A stretch of DNA of 64,000 nt from Xanthobacteraceae bacterium (GCA_022841625.1 JALHRD010000003.1:62001-126000); one strand, 5' to 3'. Shown: positions 16,385 to 25,576, counted from the first letter of the stretch. The notes: generated by a model from the sequence alone, not told the origin. Program-made: numbers and translations.

Positions 16385-17215
16385 ATGGCGCCGTTCGGCC
16401 GCTTGGCGCTGCACACTTGGACCATCGACACCACGCCGCTTGCGGCCGCGCTGGCGGCCGCGCGGACCGGCGGTTTCGACGCCGTCGAACTGCGGCGCAT
16501 CGATTTCAATCGTTGTTTTGAGCAGGGCCTGTCGAACGGCGCGGTGCTCGATCTGGTCCGCGCCGCGGAAATTCCGGTCTGCACGCTCGGTTGCGAATAT
16601 GGCTGGCTGTTTGCCAAGGGCGACGAAAGCACAAGGCTGTTCGACGTATTGGAGGAGACCTGCGAGAACGCGGTTGCGCTCAATTGTCCGCAGGTGATGT
16701 GCGCGCCGGGCCCGTATGGCGGCGATAAGCACGACGCCATCGAGAACCTCAAGCGCGGCGCCGACATCTGCGGCAAATATGGCCTGACGCTCGCGATCGA
16801 ATTCAATTCGCAGCATGAGGTGATCAATTCGATTGCATCGCTGCGCGAGATTCTCAACGCAGCGGACCGGGCCAATGCCGGCATGCTGCTCGACGCCTAT
16901 CATCTGGAGCGCAGTGGCGCGGGCGGTCGCGGCTTTGCCGACGTTGCGCCCGACGAATTCATTGCGTTTCAATTCAGCGATGCGCCGCCGGCCCCGGTCG
17001 CCGCCGGCGTCAAGCGGCCGACCGACCGGCTGCCGCCGGGACAGGGAATCGTGCGCTGGGTCGAGGTTCTCGGCTTGCTTGCGGAAAAGGGCTTCAGCGG
17101 GCATCTGAGCTATGAGGCGCCCAATCCGGTGCTCTGGGAGCGCTCGCCGGTTGAGGTGGCGCGTGAGGGCGTCGCGTTAATGCGCGCGCTAATCGCCAAG
17201 GCAACGGCACCCTGA
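16385..17215 (+). CDS. Sugar-phosphate isomerase/epimerase family TIM barrel
   Basis: 276 aa AP-endonuclease-2-like barrel. Features: the first strand LALHTWTID, GFDAVELRRIDFN (strand 2), LAIEFNSQHEVINS with the metal-ligand Glu, MLLDAYHLERSG with Asp and His ligands, and HLSYEAPN with the last Glu. Start ATG 16385 is chosen because upstream codons belong to the tail of the preceding gene. Family members isomerise or epimerise sugars, inositols or hydroxypyruvate, or act as dehydratases (dehydroshikimate type); substrate unknown. Between the small secreted proteins and a Bug receptor. Confidence 0.82.
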   Translation: MAPFGRLALHTWTIDTTPLAAALAAARTGGFDAVELRRIDFNRCFEQGLSNGAVLDLVRAAEIPVCTLGCEYGWLFAKGDESTRLFDVLEETCENAVALNCPQVMCAPGPYGGDKHDAIENLKRGADICGKYGLTLAIEFNSQHEVINSIASLREILNAADRANAGMLLDAYHLERSGAGGRGFADVAPDEFIAFQFSDAPPAPVAAGVKRPTDRLPPGQGIVRWVEVLGLLAEKGFSGHLSYEAPNPVLWERSPVEVAREGVALMRALIAKATAP

Positions 17216-17308
17216 CCGCGGCGGGTCGCTCGACCGCGCGCCTGGAAGTGGCTATCGTTGGCCAACGAAAGATGCGTACCGAAATCCACGGCTTATACGG
17301 AGAGCGTC

Positions 17309-18277
17309 ATGACGATCCGCAATGCTAGACGCGAATTCCTTGGTGCGACAGTGGCCGCGCTGCTTACCGGCGCGTTGGGCCTGGCCTCGGCCCAAGCGCA
17401 ATTTCCGGAGCGGAACCTCAGTCTCATCGTTCCCTACGGCGCCGGCGGCGGCACCGATATCACCGCGCGGCTTTTGGCAAAGGATCTCGAGCCGATCATC
17501 GGCAAGCCGGTGACGGTCGAGAACCGCGCCGGCGGTGGCGGTTGGATTGGCTGGGGCGCGCTGGCGGCGGCGAAGCCGGATGGTTACACGCTTGGCTATC
17601 TCAATGTGCCGAGCATGTATGCGGGTTATCTCGATCCGCAGATCGGCCGCAAGGAGCGGCTTGAAAGTTTCACGCCGATTATTAATCACGTGATCGATTA
17701 CAATATCTGGGCGGTGCGGGCGGACAGTCCGTTCAAAACCTTGAAGGACGTCATCGACGCGGCCAGGAAACAGCCGGACACCATTACGGTCTCGGCTTAC
17801 GGCGCCGGCAGCGACGACCACATCGCGATCCTGGGGATCGAAGCGGAGACCGGCACCAAGTTCATTGTCATTCACAGCAAGAGCACGGCCGAAGCCAAGA
17901 CCCAGGCGCTGGGCGGGCATATTCATGTTCTGGGCGCGAACATCAGCGAGGTCGCGGAGGAGATAAGGGGAGGGCAATTGCGGATGCTCGGCGTCATGGC
18001 GCCGCAACGCTCGCGGTTCCTGCCGGATTCGCCGACCTTCCGGGAGCAGGGGTTCAACCAGGTCTGGTCGGTGACGCGCGGGATTGCTGCGCCCGCCAAT
18101 CTGGTGAAGGAGGCCGAGACCCGGCTGGTCGCGGCGCTCGGCCAGGTCATCAATTCAAAGGCGCATCAGCAGCGGGCCGAGCAGCTCAGCCTTGAGCCGC
18201 TGGTGATTCAAGGCGAGGACTATCGCAAGTTCCTCAAAGACAATGAACTCGCGACCAAGAAACTGATGAAGTGGTGA
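17309..18277 (+). CDS. Bug-family (TctC-like) receptor, possible Tat signal
   Basis: 322 aa. ATG 17309 follows GGAGAG. The leader MTIRNARREFLGATVAALL has twin Arg followed by x-Phe-Leu, typical for Tat export, unlike the Sec-type leaders of the other receptors here. Mature signature PERNLSLIVPYGAGGGTDIT, the ENRAGGGGWIGW loop and a longer C-terminal helix. The ligand-loop segment YKGSGP of other Bug proteins is replaced by HSKSTAEAKTQALGGHIH, so ligand specificity is probably different. Its stop overlaps the following metallophosphoesterase start by one base (TGATG). Confidence 0.88.
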   Translation: MTIRNARREFLGATVAALLTGALGLASAQAQFPERNLSLIVPYGAGGGTDITARLLAKDLEPIIGKPVTVENRAGGGGWIGWGALAAAKPDGYTLGYLNVPSMYAGYLDPQIGRKERLESFTPIINHVIDYNIWAVRADSPFKTLKDVIDAARKQPDTITVSAYGAGSDDHIAILGIEAETGTKFIVIHSKSTAEAKTQALGGHIHVLGANISEVAEEIRGGQLRMLGVMAPQRSRFLPDSPTFREQGFNQVWSVTRGIAAPANLVKEAETRLVAALGQVINSKAHQQRAEQLSLEPLVIQGEDYRKFLKDNELATKKLMKW

Positions 18278-19023
18278 TGATCGGCAAGGCTAAAGACATC
18301 GTTGTCGTTCACACTTCCGACGTTCATGTGGATCACGTCTACACCGCGGAAATGCATGGCGGTGACGGAGCCGGCGGTTTGGCCTGCGTGCTCAACGCCG
18401 CGCGTGGCATCGGCGCCGATGTCGTGCTGCTTGCGGGCGATACTTTCGATTGCCACCGGTTGCCCGACGCGCTGATCGACCGCGCCGCCGCGGTCATCGC
18501 GGAGGCGGAAGTTCCGGTGGTTTTGCTGCCGGGCAATCATGACCCGGTGCTGCCGGAGGCGGTGTTTCACCGCCGCAGCCTCAGCCAGGTTCGAAACCTG
18601 CACATTATTGGGCTGACGCACGACGAAGCGGTGGTGTTTCCGTCGCTTGATCTGGAGATCTGGGGGCGTGCGCACCGCGACTACGCCGACATGATTCCGT
18701 TTGAGACCACGCGCGCGCGCCAGACCCGCTGGCAGATCGCCACCGCCCACGGCCACTATGTGCCGACGCCCGATCGCGTGACCTGGCCGCGACCGTCCTG
18801 GCTGATTGGCGACACCGACCTCGCCGCCACCGGGGCGGACTATGTGGCATTGGGCCACTGGAATTCGCCGGCCAAAGTCGGCGATGGCTCGGTGGCGGCC
18901 TATTATTCGGGATCGCCGGAATTTGCCGGCACATTCAACGTGGTGCGGCTCAGCCATGGGGCCGGGGTGTCGGTCATGCGCGAGAAACTCGATATCGCGC
19001 GTGACCCATATGCGTTGGATTGA
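18277..19023 (+). CDS. Calcineurin-like metallophosphoesterase
   Basis: 248 aa. All metal motifs of the family are visible: HTSDVHVDH (D-x-H) at residues about 13-21, LLAGDTFD (GD), LLPGNHDP (GNHD), TAHGHY and LGHWNSP (GH-x-H-like end). The closest family pattern is the SbcD/DNA-repair exonuclease-like group, but here without an SbcC partner, so it is more likely a stand-alone phosphodiesterase. The start overlaps the upstream Bug stop by one base, which suggests translational coupling with an uptake gene; a role on an imported phosphoester is conceivable but inferred. Confidence 0.82.
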   Translation: MIGKAKDIVVVHTSDVHVDHVYTAEMHGGDGAGGLACVLNAARGIGADVVLLAGDTFDCHRLPDALIDRAAAVIAEAEVPVVLLPGNHDPVLPEAVFHRRSLSQVRNLHIIGLTHDEAVVFPSLDLEIWGRAHRDYADMIPFETTRARQTRWQIATAHGHYVPTPDRVTWPRPSWLIGDTDLAATGADYVALGHWNSPAKVGDGSVAAYYSGSPEFAGTFNVVRLSHGAGVSVMREKLDIARDPYALD

Positions 19024-19210
19024 CCGTGAATTGGTGGCGCAGACCCGTCGGCCGTTAACCGGTCGTAAAGCATGCTGCTTCAAGATTGTCCGCCATCCAC
19101 AGTTTGACCCCGGAAAATTGCCGGTCAGTCACTATATCTCTTTGGAAGCATGAAGAGCCTGGAGCAAGTCGCGGCCCTTTGGAATCGATTTGGCTTGAGC
19201 GGATAGTGTC

Positions 19211-19657
19211 ATGGATCCTACTGCCGGCCGAACCACCGCAAGTGAGCGGGCGCAGGCCGATTTTAAACAGATGAAGCAGCGCCAAAGCAGCGCCGCCACC
19301 GGACGGCGCGCGCGTGAGCGCTGGCATCACGTCAAGTGGGCGGTGATTGCGACGGCTGCAATCGCGGTTCTTGTCATCGTCGCAGTCCAAAAAGGTTGGG
19401 TTCCGGAATCGCAGCGCAGCGCCGTGCAGTCGTCGTTCGTGGATAGATTTGGTGAGACGCGGACCGGTCAGGTCCGCCGCCATGTTTCCGGTAACATGTG
19501 CCACGAATTGTTGTTCGACAACGTCTCTGGCAGATATACCGACGGGCTGGTTGTGCCGTGCAGAGTCGAGGACGAATCCGCGCAGATCCCCGGGCAGGTC
19601 CCACGTGGGGCGGGTCAACGGCTTAACTCTATCCGCGACGCTTTCACCGGGCGATAA
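19211..19657 (+). CDS. Single-span membrane protein, conserved hypothetical
   Basis: 148 aa. A polar, basic N-terminus (residues 1-40, ending ARERWHHVK) precedes one transmembrane helix (WAVIATAAIAVLVIVAVQKG, about 42-61). The rest is periplasmic with two cysteines (NMCHELLFDN and VPCRVED, about 22 residues apart) that could pair. N-in/C-out topology follows from the basic N-side. Not recognised further. Confidence 0.6.
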   Translation: MDPTAGRTTASERAQADFKQMKQRQSSAATGRRARERWHHVKWAVIATAAIAVLVIVAVQKGWVPESQRSAVQSSFVDRFGETRTGQVRRHVSGNMCHELLFDNVSGRYTDGLVVPCRVEDESAQIPGQVPRGAGQRLNSIRDAFTGR

Positions 19658-19855
19658 TCGATACGCCGAGGACCGTGGCCTTCCGTGGCCGCGGCAATCC
19701 GCGGTGGGCGTGCAATGTCTCCGTCCGGTCGCGTCCGCCGGGGGAGCCGATCGCCGTGGCTTCCTCCCGCAATTGCGTTGAACCTCGTCCCTGGATGGCA
19801 GGTGAATCGACGGCATGAGACTGCTACACTGCCGGCGGATCGAAACGAGGGCCTC

Positions 19856-20890
19856 ATGAACAAGACATTCGACCGGATTGCCGCCGCGGGCATTCTGTTA
19901 TGGATCGGCGCTGCCGCTGCGCCGGTTCACGCCGATGAAATTGCCGATTTCTACAAGGGCAAGTCGGTCAACATCGTGGTTGGCCACGAGCCTGCTACCG
20001 GGTTCGATGTCTATGCGCGGCTGCTGGCGCGGCACCTCAGCCGCCACATTCCGGGCCAGCCCAACATCGTGGTGCAGAACATGACCGGCGCGAGCGGGCT
20101 CACCGCCGCTAACTGGCTCTATAACGTCGCTCCCAAGGACGGCACGGTGATGGCAACCTTCGTGCACACCATTCCGTTTGAGCCATTGATGGGCAACGGC
20201 GCGGCGCGGTTTGAGGCCGCCAAATTCGCCTGGATTGGCAATATGGAGGAGAGCGTTGCGGTCTGCGGCATCTCCAAGGTCTCAGGCGTCACGAAGTTCG
20301 AAGACATGCTGACGCGCGAGACGATCTGGGGCGCGACCGGCGCCACTGGTCCGCTGGTGAAGTCGGCGGCGGCGGTCAAGAACCTGCTCGGCGCCAAGAT
20401 GAAGATCGTGTCGGGCTACAAGGGCTCGGCGAGCGTCAAGATCGCGGTCAGCCGCAACGAGGTGCACGGCATTTGCGGACTGCCAATGTCGACCATCCTG
20501 TCGGCCTGGTCCGATATCTACAACTCCGGTGAGTTCCGCCCGGTGATACAGCTCTCCGGCCGCAAGCAGGCGGACCTCAAAGGCATTCCGCATGTCGACG
20601 ACTTTGCCAAGTCGGAGGACGATCGGCAAATCTATGGATTGATCTTCGGCACCCAGGCGCTTGGACGGATCTATCTCGCGCCACCCGGAACGCCGGACGC
20701 GCGACGCGATGCGTTGCGCGCGGCGCTGCTGGCGACCATGAAAGATCCACAATTCGTCGCCGACGCCACCAAGGCCCAGATCGATATTTCGCCAATGACC
20801 GGCGCTGAGGTCGAGAAATTCATTGCGCGGCTATCGACCGCCTCGCCGGCTACGGTGGAACGGGTGAAGCAGGCGACACGGGTGGATTGA
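19856..20890 (+). CDS. Bug-like receptor, divergent branch (tandem copy 1)
   Basis: 344 aa from ATG 19856. Signal peptide to about residue 26 (PVHA). It belongs to a divergent Bug branch that starts with DEIADFYKGKSVNIVVGHEP, has ARHLSRHIPGQPNIVVQNM and then NWLYNVAPKDGTV. Two cysteines (VCGIS, GICGLP) are shared with the next gene. Proteins of this branch lack the classical YPSRPI...VPFAAGG opening. The downstream gene at 20904 is a close paralogue 13 bases away. Binding of an organic acid is likely; the compound is unknown. Confidence 0.85.
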   Translation: MNKTFDRIAAAGILLWIGAAAAPVHADEIADFYKGKSVNIVVGHEPATGFDVYARLLARHLSRHIPGQPNIVVQNMTGASGLTAANWLYNVAPKDGTVMATFVHTIPFEPLMGNGAARFEAAKFAWIGNMEESVAVCGISKVSGVTKFEDMLTRETIWGATGATGPLVKSAAAVKNLLGAKMKIVSGYKGSASVKIAVSRNEVHGICGLPMSTILSAWSDIYNSGEFRPVIQLSGRKQADLKGIPHVDDFAKSEDDRQIYGLIFGTQALGRIYLAPPGTPDARRDALRAALLATMKDPQFVADATKAQIDISPMTGAEVEKFIARLSTASPATVERVKQATRVD

Positions 20891-20903
20891 TATCCGGAGG
20901 AGA

Positions 20904-21959
20904 ATGGGTGGCCCCGTGCGAAGACCGATAACGACGCTGCCGGGCCGGATCGGTTGCGCGGCGCTCGCCGTGGCTGCAAGTGTCGTGCCGCATCCGGCTG
21001 CCGCCGCCGCAGTGGCGGAATTCTACAAGGACCGGACCCTATCGCTGGTGGTCGGCCACGAAACCGGCACCGGCTTCGACACCTATGCGCGCGTGCTGGC
21101 GCGGCATTTATCGAGGCATGTGCCGGGTACACCGTCGATTGTGGTGCAGAACATGGTCGGCGCCAGCGGCATTGCCGCGGCCAACTGGCTCTACAATGCG
21201 GCGCCCAAGGACGGCACCGTGGTTGCCAGTTTCGCCCAGACCGCGGTGTACGAGCCGGTGTTTGGCAACAACGTCGCCAAGTTCGACCCGGCGCAGTACA
21301 CCTGGATTGGCAACGCCGACGAAGGCGTCGGCACCTGCGGTGTCGCTAAGGCGTCGGGCGTGCAGTCGCTGGACGATTTGCGCAAGCGTGAAACGATTTT
21401 CGGTGCGACCGGCACCACCGGCCCGCTTGCCACTTATGCCTATGCGGTCAAGAACCTGCTGGGCGGGAAAATCCGGGTGGTCGCGGGCTACAAAGGTTCC
21501 GCCAGCGTCAGACTGGCGATCCAGCGCGGCGAAGTGGAAGGCGTTTGCGGGGTCTCGCTGTCGACCATCAAGTCGCAATGGCGCGACGATCTGGACTCGG
21601 GCGCGTTCAAGCTGGTCCTGCAATTGAGCGGAGCGCCGCAGCCTGAGTTTAAGGGTGCGCCGCATGTCGACGCTTTTGCGAAATCGGACGAGGAACGGCA
21701 GCTATTCGATCTGATTTTCGGGGCGCAGGCGCTGGGGCGGCTCTACGTCTCGCCCCCGGCCATGCCGGCGGAGCGCCGCGACGCGTTGCGGGCCGCCTTC
21801 ACCGCGACCATGCGGGATGCGCAATTCCTGGCCGATGCCGCCAAGCTCCAGATCGACGTCGCGCCGATGACCGGCGAGCAGGTCGAGCGCTTCATCCGGC
21901 GCGTCGCGTCGTCGCCGCCGGCGACGGTCGAACGCGCCAAGCAGGCGATCCGCAATTGA
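20904..21959 (+). CDS. Bug-like receptor, divergent branch (tandem copy 2)
   Basis: 351 aa from ATG 20904, overlapped by a GGAGGAG ribosome site. It shares most positions with the preceding receptor along the mature chain (VVGHE-TGFD-YAR-LARHLSRH-PG, YKGSASV, SPPATVERAKQA), so the pair is a tandem duplication. Differences cluster around the segment corresponding to TFVHTIPFEPLMGN (here SFAQTAVYEPVFGN), in the cleft region by analogy, which suggests that the two copies bind related but different ligands. Confidence 0.85.
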   Translation: MGGPVRRPITTLPGRIGCAALAVAASVVPHPAAAAAVAEFYKDRTLSLVVGHETGTGFDTYARVLARHLSRHVPGTPSIVVQNMVGASGIAAANWLYNAAPKDGTVVASFAQTAVYEPVFGNNVAKFDPAQYTWIGNADEGVGTCGVAKASGVQSLDDLRKRETIFGATGTTGPLATYAYAVKNLLGGKIRVVAGYKGSASVRLAIQRGEVEGVCGVSLSTIKSQWRDDLDSGAFKLVLQLSGAPQPEFKGAPHVDAFAKSDEERQLFDLIFGAQALGRLYVSPPAMPAERRDALRAAFTATMRDAQFLADAAKLQIDVAPMTGEQVERFIRRVASSPPATVERAKQAIRN

Positions 21960-22000
21960 CGGGTCCGTAGCGATCCTGCGCGGCAGCGCGCGCCGCGCCG

Positions 22001-23128
22001 TCAGAACACCACCACGCTCCGGATGCTCTTGCCCTGGTGCATCAGCTCGAAGCCCTTGTTGATGTCGGACAGCGGCATGGTGTGGGTGATCATCGGGTCG
22101 ATCTGAATTTTTCCGTCCATATACCAGTCGACGATCTTGGGTACGTCGGTGCGGCCGCGCGCGCCGCCGAAGGCGGTTCCTTTCCAGACCCGGCCGGTGA
22201 CCAGTTGAAACGGCCGGGTCGCGATCTCCTGGCCGGCGCCGGCCACGCCGATGATCACGCTCACGCCCCAGCCGCGATGGCTGCATTCCAGCGCCTGCCG
22301 CATCACCGTGACATTGCCGGTGCAGTCGAAGGTGTAGTCGGCGCCGCCGATCTGGTCGGCTGGCGTCTTGGTCATGTTGACCAGATGCGCCACCAGGTCA
22401 GCGCCGGTGTCCTTGGCGTTGACGAAGTGGGTCATCCCGAAGCGCTCGCCCCAGGGCTTCTTGTCGTTGTTGAGGTCGACGCCAATGATCATGTCAGCGC
22501 CGGCCAGCCGCAGCCCCTGGATCACGTTGAGACCGATGCCGCCGAGCCCGAACACCACTGCCTTGGCGCCGGGCTCGACCTTGGCGGTATTGATCACCGC
22601 GCCGATGCCGGTGGTCACGCCGCAGCCGACGTAACAGACCTTGTCGAACGGCGCGTCCTCGCGGATTTTTGCGACTGCGATCTCCGGCAACACCGTGAAA
22701 TTGGCGAAGGTCGAGCAGCCCATATAATGGTGCAGCTTCTTGCCGCCGATGGAGAAGCGCGAGCTGCCGTCGGGCATCACGCCTTGGCCCTGGGTCGCGC
22801 GGATCGCGGTGCAGAGATTGGTCTTGCGCGACAGGCAAGACGGGCACTGCCGGCATTCCGGCGTGTAGAGCGGGATGACGTGGTCGCCTTTTTTCACCGA
22901 GCTGACGCCGGCGCCGACCTCGACCACCACGCCGGCGCCCTCGTGCCCGAGGATCGCGGGAAACAGGCCTTCCGGGTCGGCGCCCGAAAGCGTGAATTCG
23001 TCAGTGTGGCAGATGCCGGTCGCCTTGATTTCAACCATGACCTCGCCGGCGCGCGGGCCTTCGAGTTGAACCGTGGTGACTTCAAGCGGCTTGCCGGCTG
23101 CGACTGCGAGGGCCGCGCGTGTGTCCAT
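22001..23128 (-). CDS. frmA: S-(hydroxymethyl)glutathione dehydrogenase / class III alcohol dehydrogenase
   Basis: 375 aa, usual length. ATG 23128 is preceded by AGGAG. Catalytic zinc ligands: Cys in TGICHTDEF, His in LGHEGAG and a later Cys in VGCGVTTGIGAV; structural zinc: the four Cys of CRQCPSCLSRKTNLC. NAD-binding GLGGIGLNV. The chain keeps the class III features that go with hydroxymethylglutathione oxidation. It detoxifies formaldehyde to S-formylglutathione; the hydrolase (frmB) is not in this window. Single gene, convergent with the tandem Bug genes. Confidence 0.93.
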   Translation of the reverse strand: MDTRAALAVAAGKPLEVTTVQLEGPRAGEVMVEIKATGICHTDEFTLSGADPEGLFPAILGHEGAGVVVEVGAGVSSVKKGDHVIPLYTPECRQCPSCLSRKTNLCTAIRATQGQGVMPDGSSRFSIGGKKLHHYMGCSTFANFTVLPEIAVAKIREDAPFDKVCYVGCGVTTGIGAVINTAKVEPGAKAVVFGLGGIGLNVIQGLRLAGADMIIGVDLNNDKKPWGERFGMTHFVNAKDTGADLVAHLVNMTKTPADQIGGADYTFDCTGNVTVMRQALECSHRGWGVSVIIGVAGAGQEIATRPFQLVTGRVWKGTAFGGARGRTDVPKIVDWYMDGKIQIDPMITHTMPLSDINKGFELMHQGKSIRSVVVF

Positions 23129-23255
23129 GATGGGTCTCCTGCGTCATAGCGGTGGCTTGCCGATTATCTTGCCGATTATAATGAAACCGATGGGCGGGCG
23201 TAGCCCGGCCGAGCGCGCCGAATGCCTGGATTGCGCGGGCACGAATGGCTGCCGG

Positions 23256-24332
23256 TCAATTGTCCTGCGGCTTCTGACCCGGCACCTCTTTGGCGTTCTT
23301 CGGCTGGATCGCGACCTTCACCCGCTCGCGTAGCTGCGCCGGCGCGCCGATGATCTCGCGGATCAACTGCGCCAATTCCGCGCCGGTCATTGGCTGAATC
23401 TCGGCGCGTTGGGTCTGCGCTTCCTTGATGAAATCGGGGTCCGTGAGCGTGAGATCGAACGCGCGGCGCAGCGCGGCGAGGCGATCGGCCGGCACATTGG
23501 GCGTGGTCGCAATCGGCCGGCCGACTACGGTCGCTTGCGACATGAATTCCAGCACTGCCTGGCCGGCAGGCTCGATCGCCTTGAGATCGCGCATCAGCGG
23601 CACATTGGGCAGCGCGGGGTCCTTGACCATGCCGATCTGGAGGATCGGATTGATCAACTTCTGCTCGATGAGATGCGGCGTGACTGCGAGATAGCTCGCC
23701 CATGGATTGGTGGCGCGGCCTTCGACCTCGCCGCGCTCCATGGCGATGTTGACATCGCGTCCGTCCGGGTAGCCGAAGATGATCCTGATCCTGGTGCCGA
23801 CGACATTGTTCAGCACCGCCGGCATCTGCACTGAGGTCGAGCCGGCCTGGGTCGAGCCGATGGTGGTCTCGCGCTTCATCAGGTCGGCGAAGGTCTTGGT
23901 CGGCGAGGTGTGCCAGGTCACCATCACCTGGTTCGACGAGCTCATATTGCCGACCCAGAGGAAATCGCGCAGGTCGGCCTGGAAGCTTGGGTTCAGGCCG
24001 AGCGCCTGATCGACCGGCAGGCCTTGGCTGACCATGGTGAGGATGGTGCCGTCCTGCGGTGCGATTTTCGCGACATAATTGGCGGCGCGGATGCCGCCGC
24101 CGCCCGGCATGTTGATCGGAATGACCGTCGGCCGTCCCGGGATGTGCTTGCCGATATGCTTGCCCAGCATCCGCGAATATTGATCGTAGCCGCCGCCGAC
24201 GCCGGAGCGGATGACGAGGCGGATCTGCTTGCCGGCGTAGAACTCGGCGACCGGGTCGGCGGCGGCCGGCGCGGCTGGATACGCCGCCGTGACCACAGCC
24301 GTCATTGTCAGCATCAGGATTGGCCGCTGCAT
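23256..24332 (-). CDS. Bug-like receptor, divergent branch
   Basis: 358 aa from ATG 24332, preceded by GGAGG. Signal peptide to about residue 25 (AAPAAA). The mature chain opens DPVAEFYAGKQIRLVIRSGV, followed by IGKHIPGRPTVIPINMPGGG and NYVAKIAPQDGTI, placing it in the same divergent branch as 19856, 20904, 30418 and 49062. The ribosome site lies in one of two 17-base direct repeats that flank a small inserted element (24339-24473), so insertion of that element re-created this gene's 5' end and may have displaced its promoter. Confidence 0.87.
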   Translation of the reverse strand: MQRPILMLTMTAVVTAAYPAAPAAADPVAEFYAGKQIRLVIRSGVGGGYDQYSRMLGKHIGKHIPGRPTVIPINMPGGGGIRAANYVAKIAPQDGTILTMVSQGLPVDQALGLNPSFQADLRDFLWVGNMSSSNQVMVTWHTSPTKTFADLMKRETTIGSTQAGSTSVQMPAVLNNVVGTRIRIIFGYPDGRDVNIAMERGEVEGRATNPWASYLAVTPHLIEQKLINPILQIGMVKDPALPNVPLMRDLKAIEPAGQAVLEFMSQATVVGRPIATTPNVPADRLAALRRAFDLTLTDPDFIKEAQTQRAEIQPMTGAELAQLIREIIGAPAQLRERVKVAIQPKNAKEVPGQKPQDN

Positions 24333-24338
24333 TGCGCG

Positions 24339-24473
24339 CCTCCGGTTAGACCCAGGGCTATCGCATATACAGTTCGGCCTCATGCTGAGGAGCATCGCAG
24401 CGCCAAAGCGCTGCGATGCGTCTCGAAGGATGGGGCGGACATCCATTTGCGATAGCCCTCCGGTTAGACCCAG
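24339..24473. mobile_element. MITE-like insertion with 17-base direct repeats
   Basis: CCTCCGGTTAGACCCAG occurs at 24339-24355 and again at 24457-24473. Between them lies about 100 bases bounded by an 11-base perfect inverted repeat (GGGCTATCGCA 24355-24365, TGCGATAGCCC 24448-24458). The core has a 12-base perfect hairpin (GCATCGCAGCGC 24392-24403 with 24408-24419, loop CAAA) and the repeat motifs shared with 2867-2986 (CCTCAT-TGAGGA end; CGTCTCGAAGGATGGGGCGG at 24419-24438). This is the pattern of a non-autonomous element that duplicated its target. No transposase is nearby. Confidence 0.75.
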
Positions 24474-24527
24474 CATGCCGCAACTTTGCCCGTCGGCGCG
24501 GCCGGTCGTCTACAGTCAATTCGTCGA

Positions 24528-24917
24528 TCAGCCCTTCGGCAGCACGATTTGGGTCTGGATCACCATGGCGGCGAGCCGGCCATCGCCGCGGGCGATGTTG
24601 GTTTGCAGCACGATGGTGGTGCGGCCGGAGTGAATCGGCGTGCAGACCGCATGCACCGTGTCGCCCTTCGGGATCGGCGCCAGGAAATTGGTCTTGCTTT
24701 CGATGGTCGCGGTGGCCTGTCCCGGCGTGAGCGAGGCCGACGCCGTCATTCCGCCCATGATATCGGCCAGCGCCATGATCGCGCCGCCATGCATGACATC
24801 GCGGCGGTTGCAGAGGTCGTCGCGATTGACCAGTGAGGCCTCGCTGCGCTCAGCGGCGCGGCGGATGACGGTCACGCCCATCAGCTTGAGAAACGGCGAT
24901 TCATTCCAGGCTTTCAT
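24528..24917 (-). CDS. PaaI-family hotdog thioesterase
   Basis: 129 aa from ATG 24917. The hotdog core is clear: NRRDVMHGGAIMALADIMGG (residues about 38-57), with the His-Gly-Gly motif and the catalytic acidic residue in the long helix, then TIESKTNFLAPIPKGDTV and TTIVLQTNIARGDGRLAAMV strands. Such enzymes hydrolyse acyl-CoA (phenylacetyl-CoA and related aryl- or acyl-CoA esters). The frame extends upstream to 25073 but those codons are Pro/Arg-rich and without homology. Single gene, convergent with tRNA-Arg. Confidence 0.85.
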   Translation of the reverse strand: MKAWNESPFLKLMGVTVIRRAAERSEASLVNRDDLCNRRDVMHGGAIMALADIMGGMTASASLTPGQATATIESKTNFLAPIPKGDTVHAVCTPIHSGRTTIVLQTNIARGDGRLAAMVIQTQIVLPKG

Positions 24918-25083
24918 GGTGGCTCGCGGTGTGGTGGGAGACGAAGTGGAGGCGGGCGGCGTTAATGCCACTCTTCCAAATCGCATGGGCGGCGGTATGC
25001 TGTCCAGCCGGCGGGGGGTAGAACGGCAGGATGCGCGGCGGCGGTTGCCGAAGCGCGGGATTGCGATTACCAAACCACCATCA

Positions 25084-25160
25084 GCGCTCGTAGCTCAGCT
25101 GGATAGAGCACCAGACTTCGAATCTGGGGGTCGGGAGTTCGAATCTCTCCGAGCGCGCCA
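25084..25160 (+). tRNA. tRNA-Arg (anticodon TCG)
   Basis: 77 bases with encoded CCA. Acceptor stem GCGCTCG (25084-25090) pairs with CGAGCGC (25150-25156), discriminator G, CCA 25158-25160. D arm TAGCTCAGCTGGATAGAGCA, anticodon stem CAGA-CTTCGAA-TCTG with TCG in the loop, T arm with GTTCGAATC. It decodes CGA-type arginine codons (with wobble modification). The DNA directly downstream changes character (unknown genes, lower G+C), which fits the common use of tRNA genes as integration sites, although I could not find a duplicated 3' end. Confidence 0.97.
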
Positions 25161-25252
25161 TTAGATCAAACACTTAGCTCGTTCGCTCAAAGTTCTAGGC
25201 TCGCTATAGGCTCGGGAAAAAACCTCGCTGAAAAAATATTCCCGCGCGGCGG

Positions 25253-25576
25253 TTAAGTCTTGTCGCCCGAGGATTCTGAAGGGCTGAAAACCGCCCGCCA
25301 CTCGTCCAGCTTTTGGCTCGCTCCGTGTGAGGGCGTGATCTTCCCGCGTGTGTATCCCGCTGAGATCATGCCGCGCATTATTTCGAGTTTGCGTTCTAGG
25401 AACATTTTGTAGACCAGCGCGGCCGTGAGCGCCGCACGCACGTCGCCGTCGCAGATCGTGATCGCCTCGTCGACCTCCAGCTCCAATGCTGAGGCAGGAT
25501 GGACTTCGGTTGGTGCCGCCGGCGCCGAGTCAGTCACACATTCCCGTCCCGTGTTTTTCACAAAAGAACAAAACAA
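25253..25576 (-). CDS. Hypothetical protein downstream of tRNA-Arg
   Basis: Up to 107 aa. Start uncertain: the longest form uses TTG 25576; GTG 25561 or GTG 25537 (the latter after GGGACGGG) look better. The middle is an alanine-rich helix (AITICDGDVRAALTAALVYK) followed by a basic segment (FLERKLEIMRGMISAGYTRG) and a polar tail. No family recognised. It faces away from the two-gene module that follows and may be that module's neighbour in a small inserted islet, or a native orphan. Confidence 0.45.
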   Translation of the reverse strand: MFCSFVKNTGRECVTDSAPAAPTEVHPASALELEVDEAITICDGDVRAALTAALVYKMFLERKLEIMRGMISAGYTRGKITPSHGASQKLDEWRAVFSPSESSGDKT

